DNA from: Polyangiaceae bacterium
Lineage (GTDB): Bacteria > Myxococcota_A > Polyangia > Polyangiales > Polyangiaceae
Length of the DNA stretch: 64,000 bases
Assembly (NCBI GenBank): GCA_025936115.1
Contig: JAICTZ010000018.1
Coordinates: 1 to 64,000 of the forward strand
Reading direction: 5' to 3'
This document shows, in pieces, positions 9,080-16,082 of the stretch. Position numbers and translations under genes: made by a program. The notes beneath the pieces were generated by a model. The model had not been told where the DNA came from, did not search any database, and saw only the letters and a list, made by a program, of their open reading frames with translations. Within the stretch, counting starts at the first letter, position 1; every line of letters begins with the position of its first letter.

Positions 9080-9441
9080 TGGGTCCGCTTTCTGCCGAGC
9101 TGCGCTCGAATGGAAGCCGCGGTGCGGACGGCGCGGCGCTTGACGGCGCGGCGCAGGTCGAGCTCGAGGGCGCCCCGGTCGTGCTCTGGATCCGCGAGCG
9201 CCGGCAGCGCCTGCACCCGACCGAGCAACCACAGCGCGGTGACGTAAACTCCCATGGCGACGGCGGGCTCACCTTGCTCCATGCGAATCAGCGTCGGGAT
9301 CGAGACGCCGACGCGCTTGGCCCACACGCGTTGGGATTCCTTGCGGCGCACCCGTGCCAGCGCCAAATTCTCCCCGAGCTTCTTCAGCGCCTCGACCGCA
9401 ACCGGGGGCAGAGCAGCGAGGGCAGGAGCGCGCCGTGGCAT
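9076..9441 (-). CDS. hipB: HipB-type XRE-family antitoxin/repressor
   Basis: The 121-residue protein has a Cro/C1-type helix-turn-helix at about residues 20-75 (LALARVRRKESQRVWAKRV then GVSIPTLIRMEQGEP). It is followed by a basic tail (DLRRAVKRRAVRT) that is longer than in E. coli HipB. It should bind and restrain HipA and repress the operon. The operator candidate is the AT-rich palindrome ending 4 bases before its start codon. That close fit implies a very short or absent 5' leader. Confidence 0.85.
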   Translation of the reverse strand: MPRRAPALAALPPVAVEALKKLGENLALARVRRKESQRVWAKRVGVSIPTLIRMEQGEPAVAMGVYVTALWLLGRVQALPALADPEHDRGALELDLRRAVKRRAVRTAASIRAQLGRKRTQ

Positions 9442-9444
9442 TAG

Positions 9445-9482
9445 ATATAATTGATCGTTCCTAGGCGTACGATCAACTATAT
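9445..9482. promoter_or_regulatory. Palindromic operator of the hipBA module
   Basis: ATATAATTGATCGT (9445-9458) and ACGATCAACTATAT (9469-9482) form 14-base arms with one mismatch around a 10-base spacer. The AT-rich block contrasts sharply with the GC-rich surroundings. It lies directly upstream of hipB, in the position where HipB family dimers bind. Auto-repression by the HipBA complex is the likely regulation. Confidence 0.75.
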
Positions 9483-9549
9483 TTTAGTTATAACCGCGGC
9501 GGTCCTGCGATTGTCGCGGATCTCGGCGCGCGGCGCCCACGTTGGTCCG

Positions 9550-9867
9550 CTATCCGTGCCACTCGTGCTTCAAGACGCACAACGAGTCATGCGCGACGCT
9601 CGCGAGCTCGACCGTACTCGGGTCGAGACCGCTGTCGGCGTGTGCGGCGAGCTTCATGCTGTCGGCGGCCTGTTCCGCCTCGAGCAAGCACTCGCGCGCG
9701 AGCCGCGCGTCGCCGTGGACGACCGCCTTGAGCTTGCCGAGCTTGCGCTCGAGCTCCTTGAACACGGCGAGAAAGACCGGAGAAGCCTTGGATTGTGAGG
9801 CGAGCGCGGTGGCACAACGTGCGATGTGACGGTCGATGAGCTCGAGGCGCTGTTCCAAAGTTTCCAT
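9550..9867 (-). CDS. Small helical protein of unknown function
   Basis: I do not recognise this 105-residue protein. It is predicted mostly helical (METLEQRLELIDRHIARC, FKELERKLGKLKAVVHG, ARLARECLLEAEQAADS) with scattered His and Cys but no standard motif. Start ATG 9867 follows GGAG at 5 bases; a GTG 8 codons upstream is possible. It lies 36 bp behind the methyltransferase gene on the same strand and probably shares its transcript. The clean codon use and the ribosome binding site make it a real gene. Confidence 0.6.
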   Translation of the reverse strand: METLEQRLELIDRHIARCATALASQSKASPVFLAVFKELERKLGKLKAVVHGDARLARECLLEAEQAADSMKLAAHADSGLDPSTVELASVAHDSLCVLKHEWHG

Positions 9868-9903
9868 GACTTCTCCGTTCGGTGCCCCCACGGCAGACTG
9901 AAG

Positions 9904-11019
9904 CTAGCCGAGTCGTGCTTCGAGTACCATGTTGAACGGTGTTTCCGTGGCGCGGCGGAGTTTCGCGAAGCCGCCCTGCTTGACGATCACGTCGCGCAGC
10001 CGCTCTTCGCCGGCCTGGGCTCCGAGCGCGGGGCCCTGCGCGGACAAGGAATGCGGTACGCAGATCAACGTCGAAGCCGCGTAATACACACGCGACACGG
10101 GGTTCAGGTTCTGTTCGACGCGATCGCCGGCGAGCGGCTCGACGATCATCCAGCTGCCCTCACGGGTGAGCTTCTTCGCGATGTGCCGTGCCGCGCCCGC
10201 CGGGTCCTCCATGTCGTGCAGACAATCGAACGTGCACACTAGGTCGTAACGGTCGCCCGGAAAATCCGTCGAGCGAGCCGTCTCGAAGCGCACGCGTTCA
10301 CCGAGCCCCGCCTTGGCAGCCCGTTCACGCGCTGCCTTGACGGAGCCCTCGTGGTAGTCGAAGCCGACGAAGGTCGAGTTCGGAAAAGCCTGCGCCATCA
10401 AGAGCGTCGACGCGCCGAAGCCGCAGCCGACGTCCGCGACGCGGGCGCCCTGCTCGAGCTTTTCCCGGACGCCCGTGAGCGCCGGCAGCCACGCGCTCAC
10501 CAAGTTGCCGATGTACGCCGCGCGAAAGAAGCGCTCCGTACCCGAGAACAAGCAGGGATGTTGGTGCCCCCATTCGAGGCCGCCCCCCGTGCGGAAGTTC
10601 TCGACGGCGCGCTCCTGGGCGTGGAACGCCGCTTCGACGAGCGCAAACGCGCCCTGCAGGTTGAAGGGGCTCGCTTCGTTCGCCAAGCAATAGGCCTGCT
10701 CGGGCGGTAGCGTGAACTTCTGCGTTGCGGCGTCGTACGTGAGGAAGCCGCCCGCGGCCTGGTTGGCGAGCCACTCGCGAACGTATCGCTCTGCGGTCCC
10801 GGTCAGGCGAGCAAGCTCCGCGGACGTGAGCGGCCCGCCTTCGGCGAGCGCGCGGTATAGCCCGAGTTTGTCGCCCATGACGACGAGCGCCGCGCTCATC
10901 GAAGCGCCGATTTCGCCGACGACCTTGTGCACGAAGTCGAGTAGCCGCGTCTCGTTGATGACGGGCTCCATGCTTTTGCCGGACTTGGAGTCAGTTGCAG
11001 ACGTGATCTGGTTTTCCAT
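9904..11019 (-). CDS. Class I SAM-dependent methyltransferase with winged-helix N-terminus
   Basis: The 371-residue product has an N-terminal winged-helix/dimerisation module (LGLYRALAEGGPLTSAELARLTG, YVREWLANQ) and a Rossmann methyltransferase domain with motif I VADVGCGFG (about residue 193), VGFDYHEGSV and FDCLHDMEDP. The order matches Rv2258c-like enzymes, which methylate small molecules; the substrate is unknown. AAGGA lies upstream of the ATG. The gene is divergent from the SARP-like regulator, and three direct repeats lie between them, so regulation by that protein is plausible. Confidence 0.85.
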   Translation of the reverse strand: MENQITSATDSKSGKSMEPVINETRLLDFVHKVVGEIGASMSAALVVMGDKLGLYRALAEGGPLTSAELARLTGTAERYVREWLANQAAGGFLTYDAATQKFTLPPEQAYCLANEASPFNLQGAFALVEAAFHAQERAVENFRTGGGLEWGHQHPCLFSGTERFFRAAYIGNLVSAWLPALTGVREKLEQGARVADVGCGFGASTLLMAQAFPNSTFVGFDYHEGSVKAARERAAKAGLGERVRFETARSTDFPGDRYDLVCTFDCLHDMEDPAGAARHIAKKLTREGSWMIVEPLAGDRVEQNLNPVSRVYYAASTLICVPHSLSAQGPALGAQAGEERLRDVIVKQGGFAKLRRATETPFNMVLEARLG

Positions 11020-11092
11020 GTGAGGTTGTCCTTGGGGACTGGTGGTTCAGCGCACCTTGCGGGCGTCGCCGATGACCAGAGACTCGACGCGC

Positions 11093-11128
11093 GGCGTTGA
11101 AGAGGGCGTTGGAGTGGGCGTTGTTTTT
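11093..11128. promoter_or_regulatory. Three 12-bp-spaced direct repeats, candidate SARP-type operator
   Basis: GGCGTTG occurs at 11093, 11105 and 11117, exactly 12 bp apart; the first two units extend to GGCGTTGRAGWG. The repeats sit midway between the divergent methyltransferase (start 11019) and the AfsR/SARP-like regulator (start 11195). SARP-family activators bind direct heptamer repeats near promoters, usually with 11-bp spacing, so the architecture fits though the spacing is one base longer. No clear -10 is visible. Confidence 0.6.
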
Positions 11129-11194
11129 GCGGCCGGCCGTCTTTCGGTGCCTTGGGCGCCGTGCGATAGTGCACGGGCAGAGACGGCGTCGCCG

Positions 11195-14100
11195 ATGAAA
11201 GCGCTTGATATTCGGCTACTTGGCGAGCTCGACCTCGGCGAGGCGACGAAGCGCCTACCGCCGTCGCGCCGCACGCGCGCGCTGCTCGCGTACTTGGCAG
11301 TCGAGCGACGGGCCCACTCGCGACAGCGCTTGTGCGACCTGTTTTGGAGCGGGCCGAACGATCCGCGCGCGGCGTTGCGCTGGAGTCTGTCGAAGGTGCG
11401 GGCCGTGCTTCCTCTGGAGAGCAGCGGCGAACACGTGCAGCTCGGCGCGGACGTAGCGAGCGACGTTGCGCGGCTGCACGAGACACTCGCGCCGGGCGTG
11501 GCGAGCGTCCCGACCGCGGAGCTACTCGACGTGGCGCGCCTGTTTCGGGGCGAGCCGCTCGAAGCGCTCGACATCCGCGACTGTTTTCAATTTCAGGAGT
11601 GGCTGCTTGCGACGCGCGAGCACCTGCGCTCGTGTGAGATTGCCCTGCTTTCGGAGCTCGTCGAGCGCCTGCGCGAGAGCGACGTCGCTTCCGCGCTCGT
11701 GCATGCACGCAAGCGGGTCGCGATCGATCCCTTGGTCGAGGCCGGTCACGTCAGCGTGCTCGAGCTGCTCGGCGCCGCCGGGCGCGTGAAGGAAGCCGTC
11801 GCTCATTTCGAACGCTGCAAGTGCATGCTCACGAGTGAGCTCGGAGCGCAGCGCTGGCCGGCGCTCGAACGAGCTCGGGCGAGCTTGCGCCCGAGTGGCG
11901 CTCCGGAGCGAGGCTCGGCGCCCCTGCTCGCGCAGGCGCTAGGCGGCATGGCTGCAGCAACGGCGACGTGCGTCGGGCGCGCCGCCGAGCTCGCCGCGCT
12001 TTCCCAAGTGCTCGCGGCGGGCGGCGTCGCGCTCGTGCTCGGGGAACCGGGCATCGGGAAATCGCGCGTGCTCGAAGCCGCTACCGAACAGGCGCGAGCG
12101 AGCGGTATGATCGTGCTCCGCGGCCGCGCTTTCGAAGCCGAGATGATTCGGCCGTACGGCGCCATCATCGACGCGCTGCGCTCGATTCCGGTGCGCGGGC
12201 TCGCGAGCGACGGCGCCGCGTCGCTCGCGCCGCTCTTGCCCGAGCTCGCGAAGTCCACGAGTGAGCTGCGGCTCGACCGGGAGCGGCTCTTCGACGGCGT
12301 GCTCGAATTCGTGCGCGCGCTCGCCCACAGCGGGGCGCGCGTGGCGCTGCTGCTCGACGACGTTCAATGGCTCGATGACGCCTCGGCGGCGCTCGTGCAC
12401 TTCTTGGCGCGCGACGACGAGCCCGCGTTGACGCTCGCGCTCGGCGCGCGTGACGGCGAGCTCGAAGACAACGGCCCCGTTCTCCGCCTCGTCCGCTCAC
12501 TGCGTAGAGCCAAGCGCTTGCGGGAAATTCGCCTGGGTCCACTCTCGCTCGAGGAGACGAGCCTGCTCCTCGCTGGCTTCGGCGCCGGAGTCGATGCACG
12601 CCGTGTGCACGCCGCCGCCGAGGGGAATCCGCTGTTTTCCCTCGAGCTCGCCGCGGCGGTGGCCGGCGGACTCGCGCCCGACGAATTGCCGCATACGCTG
12701 CTCGGTCTCTTGTCGGAGCGCCTCGAGCGGCTCGAGGAACGCGGCCGCGCACTCGTGCCGTGGGCGGCGACGCTCGGGCATAGCTTCGCCCTCGCGACGC
12801 TCGGCGCAGTTTCAGGGGCGGCACCCGAGGAGCTGCTGCGCGGCGTCGAAGAGCTCGAACGCCGCGGCGTGCTCAAAGTCGCGCCCGCCGGTCCGAGCCA
12901 ATTCGGCTACGACTTCGTGCACGACCTCGTGCGGCGCGCGGCGTACCAAGCCATGTCCGAGCCTCGCCGGCGCCTGTGTCACGCGCGCGCGGCCGAGATC
13001 CTGTGGCGTGACGTCGAGCGCGACGCCTCGCTCGCCAGTGACGTGGCGCACCACGCCGCGCTTGCCGGCGAGCATGCACTCGCGGCGCGCGCCTGTGCGG
13101 AGGCGGGGTCCCACTGTCTGCGTGTTTTCGCCTACGCCGAGGCGCTCGAGCTCGCACGCCAAGGCCGCCGTCACGCGGCAGAGCTGCCGGCCGGCGAACG
13201 TCGCGCCCTCGAAATCCCGTTGCTCTCGATACTCGTTCACGCCGACACGCCGGCTCGGCACGACGAGCTCGACGCGACGCTGTTTGCGACTCTGTCCGAA
13301 GCGCAAGCCGAGGGCGACCGGCACGGCGTAGCGACGGCGGCGAAGGCGCTCGCCTTGTTGCGGTATTTTCGCGGCGACTTGCCGGGGGCGGGCGAGGTGA
13401 GCATGCGGGTGGCCGACGCCGTGCGCTCGGCGGACGATCCGCACGAGGTCGCCAACGAGCTAGCGCAGAGCGCTCGCTGTTTGACGCTCGTGGGGCGTGT
13501 CGAAGAGTCGCGCGAGCTCCTGGGCGAAGCGCTCGAGGTCGGTCGCAAAAACGGGGTCACTCCCATCGAGTTGCCGTTCGCGCAGGCGACGCTCGCACAG
13601 TTCGACGGCGAGCTCGAGCGGGCGGAGGCGCTGTTTCGCGCGACGCTCGCGGCCGCACGCCGTTTCGAGGATCACTGGCGCGGCTCCGAAGCGCTGGCGC
13701 GCCTCGTCATGATCGCGCTCGAGCAGGACGACCTCGAGGCTGCGAGTGGGCTCGCGCGCGAGCTCGCCGTGCTCGCTGAACGCATCGATCGTGACGGCGC
13801 CGAGCTCTTTTTCGCCAAGGCGCTCAGCGCGCTCATCGAGCTTCGCGCGAGCCTTCGCGCGCGGGGACAGCCGCAGACGGGGCCGCTGCTCCAGGCCATC
13901 GAGCGGCTGCGGGCGATCGACACCAAGGCTTTCCTCGTGTTTGCGCTGAATGCCCTCGCCGAGGTGGAGCTCGGCGCGCGTTTGCCCGAGCCGGCCGAAG
14001 CCCACGCGACGGAGGCGGCGGCCCTCGCGCGTCGGATCAAGAACCGCTCCGAGCTCGCCGTGGCCACCGCGCTCGTCGCGCGTTCGTGGCGCCTGCGCGG

Positions 14101-14218
14101 CGACGAACCACGCGCTCGCGCCGTGATCGCCGAAGCAACGGCAGAGCTTACGTCAGGTGAAGAAATCTCCTCACGCGCGCGCCGCTATCTCGCGCAGGCC
14201 AAGGCGACACCAGCATGA
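11195..14218 (+). CDS. AfsR/SARP-like transcriptional activator with AAA ATPase and TPR domains
   Basis: The 1007-residue protein has an N-terminal winged-helix plus bacterial transcriptional activation domain (residues 1-240: LDIRLLGELDL, RTRALLAYLAVERRAHSRQ, DPLVEAGHVSVLELL). An NTPase domain follows with Walker A GEPGIGKSR (about residue 285) and Walker B VALLLDDVQWLDD (about 385). The last 400 residues are TPR-like helices. Such proteins are cytoplasmic ATP-dependent activators, often of secondary metabolism. I chose ATG 11195 because the domain starts immediately there; the frame is open 51 codons earlier but covers the direct repeats. Its 3' end overlaps the DUF4242 gene by ATGA. Confidence 0.85.
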   Translation: MKALDIRLLGELDLGEATKRLPPSRRTRALLAYLAVERRAHSRQRLCDLFWSGPNDPRAALRWSLSKVRAVLPLESSGEHVQLGADVASDVARLHETLAPGVASVPTAELLDVARLFRGEPLEALDIRDCFQFQEWLLATREHLRSCEIALLSELVERLRESDVASALVHARKRVAIDPLVEAGHVSVLELLGAAGRVKEAVAHFERCKCMLTSELGAQRWPALERARASLRPSGAPERGSAPLLAQALGGMAAATATCVGRAAELAALSQVLAAGGVALVLGEPGIGKSRVLEAATEQARASGMIVLRGRAFEAEMIRPYGAIIDALRSIPVRGLASDGAASLAPLLPELAKSTSELRLDRERLFDGVLEFVRALAHSGARVALLLDDVQWLDDASAALVHFLARDDEPALTLALGARDGELEDNGPVLRLVRSLRRAKRLREIRLGPLSLEETSLLLAGFGAGVDARRVHAAAEGNPLFSLELAAAVAGGLAPDELPHTLLGLLSERLERLEERGRALVPWAATLGHSFALATLGAVSGAAPEELLRGVEELERRGVLKVAPAGPSQFGYDFVHDLVRRAAYQAMSEPRRRLCHARAAEILWRDVERDASLASDVAHHAALAGEHALAARACAEAGSHCLRVFAYAEALELARQGRRHAAELPAGERRALEIPLLSILVHADTPARHDELDATLFATLSEAQAEGDRHGVATAAKALALLRYFRGDLPGAGEVSMRVADAVRSADDPHEVANELAQSARCLTLVGRVEESRELLGEALEVGRKNGVTPIELPFAQATLAQFDGELERAEALFRATLAAARRFEDHWRGSEALARLVMIALEQDDLEAASGLARELAVLAERIDRDGAELFFAKALSALIELRASLRARGQPQTGPLLQAIERLRAIDTKAFLVFALNALAEVELGARLPEPAEAHATEAAALARRIKNRSELAVATALVARSWRLRGDEPRARAVIAEATAELTSGEEISSRARRYLAQAKATPA

Positions 14219-14469
14219 GCACACCCGTCATCGTCGTCGAATACACGCACACGCTCGACGCGCCGGAAACGCCGGAGCGCCTCGCGCATCTCAAGCGCTG
14301 TCTGAACGTGCGCGAAGGCACGCTGCTTCGCAGCTATCGCTCCGCGGACGGCTCCAAGCTCGTGCGCGTCTTTCAGGCACCGGACGCCGGTGCCGTGCGC
14401 TACGCCCACGCTTCCTCCGGCTACACGAACGTCACGATCTGGGCGGGGGAAGAGCGCGACACGCCGTAA
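14215..14469 (+). CDS. DUF4242-type small protein
   Basis: The 84-residue product (VVEYTHTLDAPETPERL, TLLRSYRSADGSKLVRVFQA, PDAGAVRYAHASSGY) resembles DUF4242 proteins, which have a ferredoxin-like alpha/beta fold; some members are annotated as nickel-binding. The ATG overlaps the stop of the SARP-like regulator gene as ATGA, so the two are made together. It might act as a ligand sensor or partner for the regulator; this is speculation. The assignment to DUF4242 is from motif resemblance only. Confidence 0.7.
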   Translation: MSTPVIVVEYTHTLDAPETPERLAHLKRCLNVREGTLLRSYRSADGSKLVRVFQAPDAGAVRYAHASSGYTNVTIWAGEERDTP

Positions 14470-14478
14470 TCTGCAATT

Positions 14479-14991
14479 TCAACCTTTGAGGCTCGAAAGC
14501 CGCTCGCGGTGACGCGCCTGCGAGTCATTGTAGTCGCTCTGCGTCAGGCCGAGCGAGGTCGCGATCTGACGCAGCAGGTTCGTTTCCGACGTCGCGATGT
14601 CGTCGTCGGCAGCCGCGAGGTCGACCAGCGCATCGAGCACTTCGCGGCGTAGCTCCCCGTCTGCGAGCTCGCGGAGCTCGCGCGCGAAATGCGGGATTTG
14701 CACGGTGGACGCCTCGACGACGTGGCGGCGCATGGCGCCGCAGACGGCTTCCACGCCCGCGGGCGTCATGCCGTGCACGCGCGCGAGCACGCTGCGCACG
14801 AGCGCTTCCTCCGCGCTCGAGTAGTTGCGGTCCGCGTACGCCACTGCGGCGAGCAGTCCCGCGAGCGCGGCTGCGACACGCACCGTCTCCTCGTCTGCTT
14901 CGGGCAGTTGCTCACGGACACGGAAGGCGATCTCGCGCGCGTCGTCCGGAATCACGAGCTCCCGGGCCGACTTCAACCAGCGACCGAACAT
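14479..14991 (-). CDS. TerB-like (tellurite-resistance family) protein
   Basis: The 170-residue all-helical protein has acidic helices typical of the TerB/DjlA N-terminal family: ALAGLLAAVAYADRNYSSAEEALVR and VLDALVDLAAADDDIATSETNLL, with the paired D..xx..E positions that bind metal ions in TerB. It is cytoplasmic; family members occur with stress and phage-defence systems, but no ter genes are near. The ATG at 14991 starts the domain (MFGRWLKSARELV). The open frame extends 77 codons further upstream without family-like sequence. Confidence 0.75.
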   Translation of the reverse strand: MFGRWLKSARELVIPDDAREIAFRVREQLPEADEETVRVAAALAGLLAAVAYADRNYSSAEEALVRSVLARVHGMTPAGVEAVCGAMRRHVVEASTVQIPHFARELRELADGELRREVLDALVDLAAADDDIATSETNLLRQIATSLGLTQSDYNDSQARHRERLSSLKG

Positions 14992-15142
14992 GCCGGGGAT
15001 GGTGCTCCAAGGGCAGCCGGATCGCCAGTGGCATGGTCCTGCGCCGCATGGCGGGTACGAAGGCGCCGTCGGCGGGCCCGGGGGATTCGCCGCTACAGCG
15101 CGCGCGGCGGCGTCGTCTTCTCGCGCGGCGGGCGGTAATTGT

Positions 15143-16024
15143 TCACTCGAAGAACTGCCGCAACGCCTCCGCGACGAGCGCCGGCTTGCCTCGATTATCT
15201 GCAGCCGTGTGCCCCACGCCAAGCAGCTCGACGTGCTTGGCCTTGGGGATGAGCTCGAATAGCCGAGCGACGCCGCTGCGCAAAAATGCCGGCGAGCGGC
15301 TGCCGGTCATGAGCAGGACCTCGGCTTGAATGGCGCGCAAGCGCTCGATGCCGGTAGTGGTCTCGCGCACGATGAGGGCGTCGGAATGCATGGTCGGGAT
15401 GAGGGTTTTTAGGGGAACGTCGCTGGGATCGCCGCGCGTGAGGTCGTGGCGCAGGGCGTGCGCGAAGAGGGCGGCGAGGAGCGGGCGTGGGATGAAGGCG
15501 AGCCACGCGGGGCCGGCGGTGCCGCGGAGGACCGTGACGAAGGCGCTAGCGAGATCGCCAGCTCGGACCTCGTGATCGAAGCGTTCGAGCCAAGCGGCGT
15601 TGTCGCGGCCGGCGATCGAGTAGGGCGGTTCGTAGGCGGCGACGCGCCACGTCGGCGGTACGAGCAAGGCGGTTTCGAGCGCGATGATGGCGCCGGAGCT
15701 CAAGCCGAAAATGCGCTCGGCGCCGGTGTGTTCGGCGAGCGCGAGCACGTCCTCGCAGTCGCGGCGGACGGAGTAGGCGGGACCGTACGGTCCGCTCGCG
15801 CCGCGGCCGCGCCGGTCGGGAACGTAGACGCAAAAGGAGCTTGCGAGCGTGCTCGCGAGCTCGCGGAAGTTCTGAGCGGTCATCATGCCGCCGTGGAGCA
15901 GGATGATGGCGCGGCCTGAACCGAAGCAGCGGAATCCGACGGGCGTGCCGTCACGTGATGGAATCGAGCCCTGGGTGGGTGCGTGCGGCAAGGTGCAGTC
16001 CGTGGCGATGTGCTTCCTGTCCAT
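15143..16024 (-). CDS. Alpha/beta hydrolase
   Basis: The 293-residue protein has the alpha/beta hydrolase pattern: the oxyanion region LLHGGMMTAQNF, PDRRGRGASG, the nucleophile elbow GLSSGA (Ser about 110) and the catalytic His in LGVGHTAADNRGKP near the C-terminus. No signal peptide is present, so it is cytoplasmic. The substrate cannot be told from the sequence. It follows ppc by 58 bp on the same strand and could be read from the same transcript. A 151-bp gap with no visible gene separates it from the TerB-like gene. Confidence 0.85.
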   Translation of the reverse strand: MDRKHIATDCTLPHAPTQGSIPSRDGTPVGFRCFGSGRAIILLHGGMMTAQNFRELASTLASSFCVYVPDRRGRGASGPYGPAYSVRRDCEDVLALAEHTGAERIFGLSSGAIIALETALLVPPTWRVAAYEPPYSIAGRDNAAWLERFDHEVRAGDLASAFVTVLRGTAGPAWLAFIPRPLLAALFAHALRHDLTRGDPSDVPLKTLIPTMHSDALIVRETTTGIERLRAIQAEVLLMTGSRSPAFLRSGVARLFELIPKAKHVELLGVGHTAADNRGKPALVAEALRQFFE

Positions 16025-16082
16025 GTGCCTTTCGGCGCAGGTCGCAAGTCCCGCTCGGCTCGATTGGACTGTTCAGGCCAGT

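Noticed and set aside
9079..9232. A longer HipA start about 50 codons upstream
   Set aside because: The added segment overlaps the hipB coding region and is Arg/Pro/Ala low-complexity; the GTGA junction at the hipB stop is the natural start.
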